A DNA stretch of 64,000 nt, from positions 50,287,638-50,351,637 of the forward strand of contig NC_133398.1 in assembly GCF_047511655.1 (NCBI RefSeq), written 5' to 3'. This document shows, one piece after another, positions 22,801 through 34,206 of the stretch. The position numbers and the translations under genes were made by a program. The DNA comes from Castor canadensis. Its lineage: Eukaryota > Chordata > Mammalia > Rodentia > Castoridae. Each line of letters opens with the position of its first letter. The stretch's first letter is position 1. The notes under the pieces were generated by a model that saw nothing but the letters and a program-made list of their open reading frames with translations, was not told where the DNA came from and did not search any database.

Positions 22801-24205
22801 TGTCTTCACTACCCCTACTCTTAGCAAATGTTTGGAGAAAGGCAATGGAAATCCAAATGATTCCAGAGTACAGTTTTTTCCTGAATATGCAGGATATGGC
22901 CTGATATACCATCTCTAGTATACAAAGTATTTTGTACCAACTTTTATAGGCCATGGCTGTGTCAGATTCCATGTGTGCCATGGGTGATATGGATGGGCAC
23001 TATAAAGTCAATTCAAGTGCCCATTTTCTTTAACATGTCATATCCAAGTTTCCTACCAACAGAAAACAGAAATTTACATGAATCAATCCAACAAAAGACA
23101 CATGTGATTCCTGCCCATACTGTATTGCCCCAACTAACAGAAAAGGAAATAGAGTTTAGCTATAAGAATTGGGTTTGATGAGCTGATGAGCATATAGGAG
23201 AACTCTGCTATGTATTACCATATGTACTCAGGTCACCCAATATTCATGTTTCCCCTTGTCCCTCATGTACAGTGCATTCACTCTATTTCAGAAGGGCTGA
23301 CCCCAAAATATTTTCTAGTAATTCCATCCAGCTCATGGTTCAAAGTCTTTAGATCATATGGAATCCTCTATATAGTGTCCAGATGTCACTCTGTGTACTA
23401 TGGAGACAACATAATGACAACCAAGGCTACCATTCAGCACAGGGCAAGAATGAGAATACAGAAACTTCTATGTTCACTGACAGACACTGTGAAGGGCAGG
23501 GCATTTTCGTGGATTAGACATTGATTCTGTTCTCTGGATTGAGACCCTTTGCATTTTTGCTCCTTATTCACTTTTGCCTGAGCTCTTTAGGATATTCATC
23601 ATTATGTGTTATGATCTTTGTCCAACTTAAAGTGGACTTTGCGGAAGTCCCTATTGGAAGCTGCAAATTTTAACAGCACATTTTCTTACTGAGAATTGTT
23701 TTAAGAATTACCCAGCAGTTGAGGCATTTTAGATCACTCTCTTCTTTTAGATAAGGTTTATGACTTATTTACCAATTCCTTTAAACTTTGGTTAGCTTAT
23801 ATACATTTGTCAGGTCCAGGAATCTGTTGGTTCTTGGTAGGTTAGTGTTGTTTTTTATATCAATTACTACTTTGGGTCTGCATGCAACCAACTTTTCTAA
23901 CTTTTAAGTCCTGGGAATGCTAAATTATCTTGATTTCTTTTTACTTCTGCTTACATACTGGAAAACATTTTGTTGAACTTGTGTCTTTCTAGAATTTCTT
24001 TCAAATGCAGCCAACAAAATTTAACACCTACTGCTATCACTGGTTTTCTGTCTCCTAAGTGTTACAACCTCAGTAGGTATATGCTTTCTAAAGCAAGTGA
24101 TGGTTTTCTAAAAAGTTTTGTCATTGCTTAGTATGGATACAGTTTTCATTAAATGAAATTATTCATTATAATGAAATTATTCACCAAATAATATAATACA
24201 CTGTG
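22801..24205. other. Intergenic, no gene recognised
   Basis: About 1.4 kb of unassigned sequence. A 104-codon frame at 23210-23524 has no recognisable domain. Some of it may be a very old repeat that I cannot name. Confidence 0.4.
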
Positions 24206-24209
24206 TTAC

Positions 24210-24545
24210 CTTTCTGCCACTATAAAAATAATGGAGACAATCAGCTCAAAAAGTGTATTTGGGCTCATATGTTTGGAGGTTTCAGTCCATGATTGATGCC
24301 ATGTTGCTTTTGGTGAGGCAACACATCATCATAGCAGTGTGCGGTAAAACAAAATCACTCACCTCATCACCAGGAAGCAAAAGAGAGAAAAAGGAGGAGA
24401 TGGGGGTCCCTAAAATGACACAGCTCCAATGAGCTTTGTACTTCCTGCAAAGCTCCACCTCTCAAAGGTTTACCACCTTCCAATAGCACTGCTCTGGACT
24501 CTCTCTCTCTCCCTGACACAGGGACTTTCTCTGAGGAATATACTG
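24210..24545 (-). repeat. Probable old LTR-type interspersed repeat, MaLR-like
   Basis: The order of blocks (TTTGGGCTCATATGTTTGGA, GGTTTCAGTCCATGATTG, GTGAGGCAACACATCATC, GGAAGCAAAAGAGAGAAAA, CTCCACCTCTCAAAGGTTT) resembles a family common in rodents and is reminiscent of antisense MaLR LTRs. Family assignment is uncertain; a diverged fossil. Confidence 0.35.
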
Positions 24546-25057
24546 AATTTGCCTGATTGGCTCTTGGTAATTTTTGGATGATCAGGATGATGTATTTACA
24601 TTGAGCGGGAAACAGAACTGGAACAAATTCAAATCAGCAAATGAAAATTTGATATTGGAGAGAAAAAACTTTTGGGGTAAAGAAGAAGGAATACTAAGGT
24701 CAAGAAAGCAGGGGTATGCTGTTGTGTTGACCTACATCCTGAGTGCAGCAAAAGTTAGAGCCCAGCTCATACCCTGAGTCCTTTCCTTAAGCCTTCCCCT
24801 AGTTATGTCAACTACTCAATATTTTCAGCTTATAATTCTTTCCTAAATTGAAGAATTATATACTCAGCTGCCAAATCAAACCTCCTCTTGATATCTAAAC
24901 AGCAACTAAAAGTTATTTTGTTCAAAACTGATGTCCTGAGGTCTGGGGAATTTTCTTTCTTATTCTTTCCCAATTCTGTCAGTAGAAATTTCACCTTTTC
25001 AAAGTTCTCATGTAGTCACTTTTGTAAAAAACAAAACAAAACAAAAAACCCACAGTG
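24546..25057. other. Intergenic, no gene recognised
   Basis: Unassigned. Contains a short (AAAAC)n tract at about 25026-25050. Confidence 0.4.
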
Positions 25058-26202
25058 TATATTAGTTGTACTGAAGATTCCTTGTGGCATTTTCATATTA
25101 CAATGTACCTCCCACCATCATTCTCCCTCATCCCCTCCCTGCTACTTAAAATGATTTTGACAGTTCCAATACTTCACATGCTACATATATAAAATACATC
25201 AACTGTATTCACCCTCCTTTACATTCTCCATTCATTCTCTCGCTCCCACTGGTAACTTCCCCCAACTGGACCTGTTTTTTATTCCTGTCCTTCATTAAAG
25301 TGTATGTTAATTGTTTAAAGGGGTTTTTCCATAGTTTTTCACCTGTGACTATATTGTAATTTAACCTTACCTTTCCCTCTACCCCCTATTATTTAATAGC
25401 TTGCATTGTGTTTTGCTATGCCTTCTTCCTACATAGATGCAATGTATTTCAATATTATTCTCTCTCTATTATTCCCTTTTCCTCTCCCTCCTCCCACTAG
25501 TCTCCTCATACAATTCCACTATTGGAAAATTATGATCATGTTTGTATTTGTGTATTCATTTATCTCTTGGCTCTATTTTCTATATATGACAGAAAGCATG
25601 TGACCCTTGTCTTTCTGGCTGCTTCACTTAACGTGATGATCTCCAGTACCATCCATTTACCTGCAAATGACATAATTTCATTCTTATGTACAGTTGAATA
25701 ACATTTCATTTCATTGTGTATATATATGTATATATCACATTTTCTTAATCCATTTGTCAGTTGTAGAATATTTGGACTTCTTTTTATAGTTTGGCTATTG
25801 TGAATAGTGTTGCAATAAACATGGGTGTGCAAATGCCTTTATTGTATCCTGATTTACATTTCTTAGTATATATGACCAAGAATAGTATCACCAGATAATA
25901 TGGTGATTCTGTTTTTAGTTTTTTGAGGAACCTTCATACTGCTTTCCATAGTAGTTCTATTAATTTGCATTCCCACCAACAGTGTAAGAAGGTTCCTTTT
26001 CCCCACATCCTTGCCAATATTTGTTGTTGTTTGTGGTGTTGATGATGTTTGTATTAAAACAGGAGTGAGGTAGAATCTTCACATGGGTTTGATTTGCATT
26101 TCTTTTATTGCTTGGGATGTTGAGTATTTCTTCATGTATTTGCTGACCATTTTTACTTCCTTTAAAATTTTTCTGTTCAGTTAATTGTCCCATTTCTTCA
26201 TG
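25058..26202 (-). mobile_element. LINE-1 3' part (3'UTR and ORF2 tail), antisense
   Basis: Left part is the L1 3'UTR read in reverse. From about 25600 it carries the reverse of the ORF2 C-terminus: ACCATCCATTTACCTGCAAA, AATCCATTTGTCAGTTG, TTTGGCTATTGTGAATAG, GCATTCCCACCAACAGTG, GATTTGCATTTC. The minus-strand frame at 25560-25832 shows NEIMSFAGKWMVLEI, typical of the ORF2 tail. It is 5'-truncated and broken, and more diverged than the 28901 copy. Confidence 0.8.
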
Positions 26203-26213
26203 TAGTCATTCTT

Positions 26214-26286
26214 TGGCAGTACTGAGGTTTGAACTCAGGGCCTCATGCTTGCTGGGCAAGTGCTCTACCACTTGAATGACTGACAA
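26214..26286 (-). repeat. ID-type SINE, antisense, with target duplication
   Basis: Reverse-complement ID core (AGTACTGAGGTTTGAACTCA, GGGCAAGTGCTCTACCACTT) flanked by an 11-bp direct repeat TAGTCATTCTT at 26203-26213 and 26287-26297. It landed at the 5' edge of the L1 fragment. Confidence 0.85.
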
Positions 26287-26538
26287 TAGTCATTCTTGTA
26301 TCTTCATTTTCTCTCACATCACGTATCCAACCTTATTGCAATTAATGGTTTTGCACCAGAAAGTATTTCCATGCAGGAAATTCATCTTGCTTTTTATTTG
26401 TGACACAGTGTCTTAATTAACTGAGTTATAGTAATAAACCTTTTAGAACTGTTCTTAAATTCCCCGGTTAAGATTTATTAATAGTAACATGCCTCTGGGC
26501 TATTTTCCTGACATTTTATAGGTATCTTTATATCCATA

Positions 26539-26609
26539 CTTTTTTTTATTATTCATATGTGCATACAATGCTTGGGTCATTTCTCCCCCCTGCCCCCACC
26601 CCCTCCCTA
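26539..26609 (-). mobile_element. Very short LINE-1 3' end, antisense
   Basis: T run followed by TTATTATTCATATGTGCATA and the C-rich block typical of this L1 family's 3' terminus, then non-L1 sequence. Only about 70 bp, so an extreme 5' truncation. No clear target duplication. Confidence 0.75.
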
Positions 26610-27669
26610 TATAGTGTTCCTGTTGTTCTATTTTATTTCAACCTTCTTTACTTCTGGAGCCAGTTTTATACCAGTCTCAAAAATCAAGTTATATGATTTT
26701 TCATCCTTCACTTATTCTGTCAAAAATAATTTTTAAATGTTTCACATGTGCTTATTGAATATATTTCTCATTTTGTTTTTATTCTAAAGACTTCTTTTAA
26801 TTTTAAAATAATTAAATATGGGCCTGAGCATCATTATTTTAAAACTTTCGAGATAATTCTAAAATGAGGCCAAGGGGGAAACCACTGCTCTAGGAGAATA
26901 TATAAAGGAACTGTGAGACACTGCTGTAATTAGCAGATTTCTCTCAGTGATCTGCTCCATGCAGGAGTGTTTTGTAGTCCCCAGAGAGAATCAACCACCA
27001 TCCAAAACTGCTTTGACTGTCTACACCAATGATGCCACATACCCCCAATAAAGTTTGAAAAAAGTGAGCTATTCACACTGGAACTATCATGAGGAGAAAT
27101 AGGGAGGGCAGGTTGAGTGGAAGGTACAGAGTGAAGCAGTAGTTTGAAGAAGTGATTTGAATGTTCATGACTGTTAGGAAGTAGGACTGTAGAGGGGTAC
27201 CGCCAAAGAGGTTAGCATCTGTGGAGTTGGGAATTCTTACCAGTGTGAAGGAGCAAATTCTGAATGCTAATTCCATTTTCTTGTTGGTCTGACATGCAAT
27301 TGGGTAGAGGGATGGGTAGAGATGGAGCAGAGAACCTATCAGAGGTTAAAAAAACTGAATATTAATCTTCTTCTTTATTATAAAAGCATACTTTCCTGAG
27401 GAGTCCACCTGTTTGCTCCTGGTTTTGTTCTTCATTTGTGGACAGAATTTTGTCTACAGAGATGAAACTACAGAAAAATAAGGGCAGATATCAGCCAACT
27501 TCTTTATGTCCTGGCCAATCACAGTTGTATGCTCAGCATTTCAGGGCAAAGAGCAAGCTTTTCACAGGATTAAAGCCAGAATATACTAGTGTTAATGGGT
27601 TGTTAATGGTTGCTGAGGTTTATTTTTCAAAATATCTCAGCAAAATTGTAATAGATTTTTTCCTTTAGA
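26610..27669. other. Intergenic, no gene recognised
   Basis: No gene, RNA or complete repeat recognised. Frames at 27073-27276 and 27438-27668 have no known domain. Confidence 0.4.
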
Positions 27670-27885
27670 AGTTGACAAGAAAATTCTGAAATTTATATTG
27701 AACAGAAATGCCTACAATAGCCAAATCAATTTTAAAGAGATAAACAAAGCTGGAAGAGTGATACTAGCATATATACATCATAAAATAATTTGTTATTGGA
27801 ACAAAAATTGAAAAACAGGTAGACCAATGGAAAAAAATAAAGCCAAGAACAGACCATAGATGAGGTTATCTGATTTAGTAATGTG
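27670..27885 (+). mobile_element. Old LINE-1 ORF2 fragment
   Basis: Diverged sense ORF2 text: ACAATAGCCAAATCAATTTT, AGAGATAAACAAAGCTGGA, AGGTAGACCAATGGAAAAA, in the order of the segment just after the reverse transcriptase. Confidence 0.5.
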
Positions 27886-27982
27886 TCACAAAGCTCAGTG
27901 AGCAAAGATTGTGTTTTCATAGATGCTGTGTGTCGATTGAGTGTCCATATTATTTCCATCTCACAACTAACAACAAAGTGCC

Positions 27983-28180
27983 TTTTTTTTTTTGTGGTAC
28001 TGGGGTTTGAACTCAGGGCCTACACCTTGAGCCACTCAATCAGCCCTTTTTTTGTGAAGGATTTTTCGAGATAGGGACTCCCAGACTATTTGCCCTAGCT
28101 GGCTTTAACTGCAATCCAATCCTCCTGATTTCTGCCTCCTGAGTAGCTAGGATTACAGGCATGAGCCACCTACCCCAGCC
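27983..28180 (-). repeat. Composite B1 + ID SINE, antisense
   Basis: T run, then reverse ID part (GTGGTACTGGGGTTTGAACT, CCTTGAGCCACT), then reverse B1 part (TCGAGATAGGGACTC, TGATTTCTGCCTCCTGAGTA, GCTAGGATTACAGGCATGAG). An imperfect 12-bp direct repeat (AAAGTGCCTTTT / AAAATGTCTTTT) flanks it. Confidence 0.85.
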
Positions 28181-28370
28181 AAAATGTCTTTTGATTTAAA
28201 CAGCAAATATATTTCTGGGAGTCTAAAATAAGTATATACTGTGCACAAAGTTTAAAAGTTCAGCTTAAAATAGTGATATTAGTTAATAGCAGTTCTAGGT
28301 TGTTCTTAGTTTCTAGTCTGACTTCATTAGACCTTCCATATAACTGTTTTTCAAGGAAAACTTTTTGTAC

Positions 28371-28658
28371 TATGGTATGAACTCATGGTCTCATGGTTGC
28401 TAGGCAGGCATGCTGCCTCTTGAACTATGATCCCAACCCTTTTTTGCCGTAGTTATTGTTCAGATAGAGCTTGTCAGTTTTGCCAGGTATCCTTCTATTT
28501 ACACTTCCCATATAACGTAGCTGAGGTCACAGGTGTGTGCCATCACTCCCAGTTTGTTGGATTAAGATTAGGTCTTGATAACTTTTTGCCCAGCTTGGCC
28601 TCAAACTACAGTCCTTCTGAGTAGCTGGAATTATAGGCATGAGTCACCACACCTGGCC
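28371..28658 (-). repeat. Composite ID/B1 SINE, antisense
   Basis: ID-like left part (GTACTATGGTATGAACTCAT, GCATGCTGCCTCTTGAACTA), then a B1-like region ending GTAGCTGGAATTATAGGCAT, GAGTCACCACACCTGGCC. More diverged than the copy at 27983. Confidence 0.7.
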
Positions 28659-28744
28659 GTTGAAGATTTTTTTGAAAATGTTTCATTTATATTTTAGTGA
28701 TTTATTTTTGTCCTGTGCTCTGTCTTTATGAAATAACAGAGTTT

Positions 28745-28855
28745 TTAAATGGAACACTCCATGAATGTGCATGTCATCCTTGCACAGAAGCCATGCTAAT
28801 CTTGTCTGTATCAGTCCATTTTTTTTCAAAGAATATATGCTGCTAAAGGGAGCAC
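28745..28855 (-). pseudogene. U6 snRNA retropseudogene
   Basis: Read on the minus strand it begins GTGCTCCCTTTAGCAGCATA and contains GATACAGACAAGATTAGCAT, GTGCAAGGATGACATGCA and a closing GGAGTGTTCCATTT. This matches spliceosomal U6 snRNA along its whole length, including the conserved ACAGA-like and AGC catalytic region (here ACAGACAAGATTAGC). Differences are scattered, and the loop region after the 5' stem is altered and A-rich. A functional U6 gene would need upstream DSE/PSE and TATA elements; none is evident. It is therefore most likely a dead retroposed copy. Confidence 0.88.
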
Positions 28856-28884
28856 AAGAACAGAGTATTGAAATGCTGGAGCAC

Positions 28885-28900
28885 TGTAATGATGCTCTTT
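28885..28900. repeat. Target-site duplication, left copy
   Basis: TGTAATGATGCTCTTT, identical to 29957-29972, flanking the L1 insertion. Confidence 0.95.
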
Positions 28901-29956
28901 TTTTTTTCATTTTTCTTTTATTATTCATATGTGCATACAAGGATTGGTTCATTTCTCCCCACTGCCCCCACCCCCTCCCTTACCACCCACTCCGCCCCCT
29001 CCCTCTCCCCCGCCTCAATACCCAGCAGAAACTATTTTGCCCTTATTTCTAATTTTGTTGTAGAGAGAGTATAAGCAATAATAGGAAGGAACAAGGGGTT
29101 TTGCTGGTTGAGATAAGGATAGCTATACAGGGCATTGACTCACATTGATTTCCTGTGCGTGGGTGTTACCTTCTAGGTTAATTCTTTTTGATCTAATCTT
29201 TTCTCTAGTACCTGTTCCCCTTTTCCTATTGGCCTCAGTTGCTTTAAGGTATCTGCTTTAGTTTCTCTGCGTTAAGGGCAACAAATGCTAGCTAGTTTTT
29301 TAGGTGTCTTACCTATCCTCACCCCTCCCTTGTGTGCTCTCACTTTTATCATGTGCTCATAGTCCAATCCCCTTGTTGTGTTTGCCCTTGATCTAATGTC
29401 CACATATGAGGGAGAACATACGAATTTTGGTTTTTTGAGCCAGGCTAACCTCACTCAGAATGATGTTCTCCAATTCCATCCATTTACCAGCGAATGATAA
29501 CATTTCGTTCTTCTTCATGGCTGCATAAAATTCCATTGTGTATAGATACCACATTTTCTTAATCCATTCGTCAGTGGTGGGACATCTTGGCTGTTTCCAT
29601 AACTTGGCTATTGTGAATAGTGCCGCAACAAACATGGATGTGCAGGTGCCTCTGGAGTAACAGTCTTTTGGGTATATCCCCAAGAGTGGTATTGCTGGAT
29701 CAAATGGTAGATAGATGTCCAGCTTTTTAAGTAGCCTCCAAATTTTTTTCCAGAGTGGTTGTACTAGTCTACATTCCCACCAACAGTGTAAGAGGGTTCC
29801 TTTTTCCCCGCATCCTCCCCAACACCTGTTGTTCTTGGTGTTGCTGATGATGGCTATTCTAACAGGGGTGAGGTGGAATCTTAGCGTGGTTTTAATTTGC
29901 ATTTCCTTTATTGCTAGAGATGGTGAGCATTTTTTCATGTGTTTTCTGGCCATTTG
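28901..29956 (-). mobile_element. Young 5'-truncated LINE-1 with open ORF2 tail
   Basis: About 1.06 kb of L1 3' end, antisense, bounded by a perfect 16-bp target duplication. The T run at 28901-28907 is the A-tail. The minus-strand frame 29393-29953 is uninterrupted (186 codons from its first Met) and encodes the ORF2 C-terminus. It includes the Cys-rich knuckle [18 protein letters not shown] (C-x3-C-x7-H-x4-C), then LLGIYPKD and [20 protein letters not shown]. The 3'UTR carries a C-rich block at 28958-29012. The perfect duplication and open frame indicate a recent insertion by the active family. Confidence 0.95.
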
Positions 29957-29972
29957 TGTAATGATGCTCTTT
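29957..29972. repeat. Target-site duplication, right copy
   Basis: Exact match to 28885-28900. Confidence 0.95.
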
Positions 29973-31129
29973 AAAGATGAATATAACCTTGTGACTATGT
30001 TACATTAACCTAAAACACACTACAGATGAACTAATACCTAGAGTTACTTGTTTCCTTTATGTTGACACATTGAGCAAACATATTAGTGACGGGTGACTTC
30101 CCTCTAGTGGTTCAAATTGGAATCCCCATTTACATGCATATTCAAGACAAGAACATAGCTTCAAGGTAGAAACTAGATGAAAATTTTCCCTTAAAACAAA
30201 CAAGCAAAACAGACAAACAAACAAATAGAAATATAAAAATCTTTATATATATACATATATACACATTGTCAATCAGAGCAGAAAAATTTTGAACTTATAT
30301 GGGATTTCAGATTTATATTGTTTAGCTTGTATCATCCAAAAGCTTTTAAAATTTCAAAATTCTTGAACATTTCAATGAAACTGAGCATTCACAACCAATG
30401 ATTGAGATGAATAGTGGCTTCTCCTAGCAAAGAGCCTTATTTTCCATGCTAAAGAATACGTTGAATTCAGGAATAGATAAAGTTCACAAATCCTTAGCAT
30501 TCTAAGTGCTTTTTATATGGTATTCCTGTATCAGCACTAGGATTTTTGCTGTTAGAGCCCAGTAGTTCTATGCTGACCCCTACACACACACACACACACA
30601 CACACACAAGTGCAATGTCTTTACATACACACGCACCCTACCGTGAATGATACAAAATGGCTTCTGGACTAGCTAACCCACATTCTCCCAGTACTAGTAC
30701 TCACACATGTTTCAACCATGATTCTTTGTGGACCATTGATTCTGCCCTTCCTCATTCTCCAGCCCATTCTCTCCCAGGCTGTTTTCCAAGACTGAGTATT
30801 ACTCTACTTAGGATGGATGTGATTATACACATATGTGCTATGTAGCAATACCTCCAAAGCTGCAGCTATCCTACACATATTTACATCTTAGTTTTATGGA
30901 TATAACCAAAGGAACAAGTTAAGAGAACAGGCAATATCAGAACAAGATTAATATATAGTGGACGGAAGCTTCTCAGGTCTCTAGCTTAAGATCTGGGTTT
31001 TTGGTTTATGAACATAGTCCCCCTTCCTAGTTCTCAATAATCAGTAACATTTAATATTGAGAAATCAAAATATTCTTTAAGTCATAACTTAGGCATCAGG
31101 AAGAAATTTACTCCAATTCATGTGAGTAT
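29973..31129. other. Intergenic; contains a (CA)n microsatellite
   Basis: No gene recognised. A (CA)n run lies at 30582-30608. Confidence 0.5.
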
Positions 31130-31215
31130 TAGTTTTTTTTGTGCCTGTGTTTGAAGTCAGGGCCCCATGCTTGCCAGGCAAGAACTCTACCAAATGAGCC
31201 ACACCACAGCCCTGT
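31130..31215 (-). repeat. ID-type SINE, antisense
   Basis: T run, then GCCTGTGTTTGAAGTCAGGG and GCCAGGCAAGAACTCTACC, the reversed ID core. Confidence 0.8.
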
Positions 31216-32271
31216 GAATATTCATTTTTAAAAGCTCACAAAGAACCCATAATTCACAATCTATACAAGCTTTAAGCTTACTCTACTTTTCTGTCCTCCC
31301 CTTCATCCACATACCTGCACCTTCTTTTAGAGAGTCATTACAAACTGTGTACTTTGAGAAGTATCCCATATTTTCTATGAACGGAGATCATTTTACTTTA
31401 ACACAAGGAAAAAGTGCGGAAGGTTTTTGCTCTTTGGGGCTGGATCTCCCACTCAAGGAGTAGGTATGCATACTAGTGCACATAACTTTGAGAAATTTCA
31501 TCCATTTTTTACAAAATAAAATTATTATATAAGTACTGAGGACTTCTTTTTCTATAAAATTGAAATACTATGCCCAGAATAAATACAGAGGAAAAATTTT
31601 AAATTTGTCCAACTGATCATTGACCATAATTCATGTTTTCCTGATTTTAAGGCTACCATTGTTTATTTCAAACTTCAGTTTATGGTTAAGAGGCATCTTC
31701 TGAAGTGTATGTATACTTGGCCTCATGAGAAACATTTTGTGAGGTACCATTCTTTTCCTTTTTTATCTTAATTTTTAAACTTATTGAGAAGAAAGTACCT
31801 GCTGATTTCCAGTATGACGATTTCTTAAATGCAGGTCTGTTCTCTTCCGCCTTTTGGGAAAGTCTTCCTTGAAAGTAACTCTTCACTGCCAACTTTGGAA
31901 GCTCAGTTCCAGGTAATTCTCTTCAAAATATTTCTCATAACACAAATAGGTCCCCAAGTGTTGCAACTACTAAGGATATTCAAAGTAGGACTTCGCCAAG
32001 AAGGTCTCATTCTAAACATCCTGACCCATTTGTACTGAAAAGGTTGCAGGGACATCTCAGAGAAGAGTTATGCTTGGGATCACTGGAGCTGGCCCATGCT
32101 CCCCAGCACATCAGGGAACTTGGAGTCAGACCCTTCAGGAATTACAGAAGAAAATATTCATCTTTTTGTTGGATAAACATTAAAATGTCCCTCTTACAAA
32201 GAGTGTGACATGAGTCACATCACAACTTAAACAAAAGTTTGAGTTAAAGAATGAAAGTTCTTTAAAAGAGA
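31216..32271. other. Intergenic, no gene recognised
   Basis: Unassigned AT-rich DNA. Overlapping short frames at 31686-32038 have no recognisable domain. Confidence 0.4.
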
Positions 32272-32358
32272 TCTTTTCTTTTGTAGTGCGGAAGATCAAG
32301 CCCAGGGCCTCATGCATGCCAAATAAGTGCTGTACCACTGAAATACATTTCCAGCCCC
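32272..32358 (-). repeat. ID-type SINE, antisense
   Basis: Reversed ID core: GTGCGGAAGATCAAGCCCAG, GGCCTCATGCATGCC, GTGCTGTACCACTGAAATAC and a CCAGCCCCT end. Confidence 0.75.
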
Positions 32359-32384
32359 TAAATTATTTAATTTTGTATAAAATT

Positions 32385-33010
32385 TTGGGGATACACTTGA
32401 CAGATTTGTACAAACACGTGATATCAAAGAAGATATGTGAATGTTAAACTAAGTCCTGAAAAGATGCTGAACACCATTAGTCATTAGGGAAATGCAAATT
32501 AAGAGTACAAATAACACTTCTCATCTATGAGAATGGCAAAGATTAAAAAGACTGTCCATAACTTGTGTTGGAGAGATGTGGCATCAGCTATATTGTAGGT
32601 GGGGATGTAATGGGAGTGGATGTAACTAATGTACAATATAAGTCTAATTGGAATTGTCATGATAAATCCCCCCATTAAACAAATATATCCTAATAAAAAT
32701 TTATCAATACAAATAAATAAATAAAATGACACAATCTCATGAGAAAAGTTTGACAGCTTCCTAAAATGCAAATGCTTCAATAAGGTTTAGTCAATCCACT
32801 ATCAGATATTTTCCTTAGAGAAATAAAGTATATGTGCTCACAAAGCCAAATAGACAAATGTTAAGAGCAGTTTCATTTGTATTACAAAACCCTGGAAAAC
32901 ACCTGCTTGCATAGTGAAATGGTAAATTGTGGCATATCTGTAAAGTGGAATATTACTCAACAATAACAAGAAATGAACTATTGAAACTTGATAAAACATG
33001 AACAAGCAAG
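32385..33010 (+). mobile_element. Old L1M fragment with a younger L1 3' end inserted
   Basis: Sense ORF2 tail text (TGCTGAACACCATTAGTCAT, GGGAAATGCAAATTAAGAG, GTTGGAGAGATGTGGC, then GGAATATTACTCAACAATAA). Roughly 32605-32724 is instead like the 3'UTR of the L1 that ends near 14270 (ATTGTCATGATAAATCCCCC, TATATCCTAATAAAAATTTA). It interrupts the older element. Confidence 0.55.
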
Positions 33011-33229
33011 GAAAGTAAACTGGGCCAACCAATATTCAAAAAATTTTCTTTAAATAAGAACAATTTGATAATTTTAATAATTCTATCTAGAGTAACGGAT
33101 GTTAGTCTTTTACCCTAAGTACTTCAAATGGCTAATGAATCCATTCAGAAACCTAGATAATCTCAAAGAATATCATTCATATTCATACTAAGTATCACTA
33201 GATAATTATATGACAATATTAAAAATATT

Positions 33230-33530
33230 GTTGAGCATTTGCTATAGGCTAGGTATTATTTTAAGCATATTAGTACTTGAAAATTTGTTTTCTGAACAGT
33301 CCTCTGAAATTATGTGCATTAATGAAATAGGTATTTCTTGAGCGCCTCTATGTGAAAGTCCTTGTTCTAGTTGCATTGGTATGAATCAGTTAACAGAATG
33401 AGCAGATGTCTGTCTTCCCATTGCCCTGTTTTGTAGAGCAGAAGATAGAGCCATAGCAAGCACATAACTTTCCCAAAGTCTTCTGACTCCCCAGCCTAGG
33501 TTCTCTACCACATTCTGGGAATATTACTGT
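33230..33530 (+). repeat. Possible MIR remnant(s)
   Basis: Weak MIR-like order (TTGAGCATTTGCTATAGGCT, TATTATTTTAAGCATATTAG, later CATAACTTTCCCAAAGTC). Strongly diverged. Confidence 0.35.
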
Positions 33531-34058
33531 CTACATGAACCACAGAAATTATTGAGAATCTGAGCATCCTTTCTCTAGGACAGTTTAGATAAATAACAAA
33601 TTCTTTCACTCCTATTGCCAGTTGCCCCAGTCACAGCTGGTACTTCCCCTTGTGGCAGATGCTTTATGTTATAATTCAGATTGCATTACTTTCTTTACCC
33701 CTGTCACAGACCAAGGCTTGTCTTCTTGATTTCATTTGTGAAACGCCAACCTTGACCAGCAGTTTGTTTTCTAAAACCTGAGTTTGGGTGTTATATTCAT
33801 GTTGCATTGTTTGAAGGGTTTATATGCTACCTTTATTAAATTTCTACTTTTAAGCTTGGCTCAGTTCCTCCAACAACTAGCCTTCATGCTGCTCACACTA
33901 TCTTATATGGTAGGGACAGACAGAGAAACATAACGTCACAGATCATCATGGTCTTCACATCATTGGCCTAGATGCAGGCCTTCAAACAATGAAACTTATG
34001 TATAACTTGGTATCTACTATTTAACATGTGCAAGCAAGAATCAACACACAAAAATTTG
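33531..34058. other. Intergenic, no gene recognised
   Basis: Nothing recognisable. Confidence 0.4.
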
Positions 34059-34069
34059 CCAAGTTTCTT

Positions 34070-34195
34070 TTTTTAAATTTTAAAAATTTTATTTATTTGT
34101 ATTTATTCACACGTGCATACATTGTTTGGGTCATTGCTACCCCCTGCTCCCCCCCACCCCCTCTGTCCCTCCCCCACTCCCCCTCACTTTCAGGC
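34070..34195 (-). mobile_element. Very short LINE-1 3' end with target duplication
   Basis: About 126 bp of L1 3' terminus in reverse (T/A-rich tail, then TTATTCACACGTGCATACAT and a C-rich block). It is flanked by the 11-bp repeat CCAAGTTTCTT at 34059-34069 and 34196-34206. An extreme 5' truncation and a complete insertion event. Confidence 0.85.
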
Positions 34196-34206
34196 CCAAG
34201 TTTCTT

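Noticed and set aside
22435-22981. Four overlapping 114-145-codon frames on both strands
   Set aside because: They are by-products of the inverted repeat and polypurine tract; peptides are simple Glu/Lys/Arg or Ser/Pro/Leu runs.
28745-29956. U6/L1 chimeric retrotransposition
   Set aside because: The L1 target duplication (28885-28900) separates the two, and the U6 copy lies beyond the L1 3' end and not at its 5' end, so they are separate insertions.
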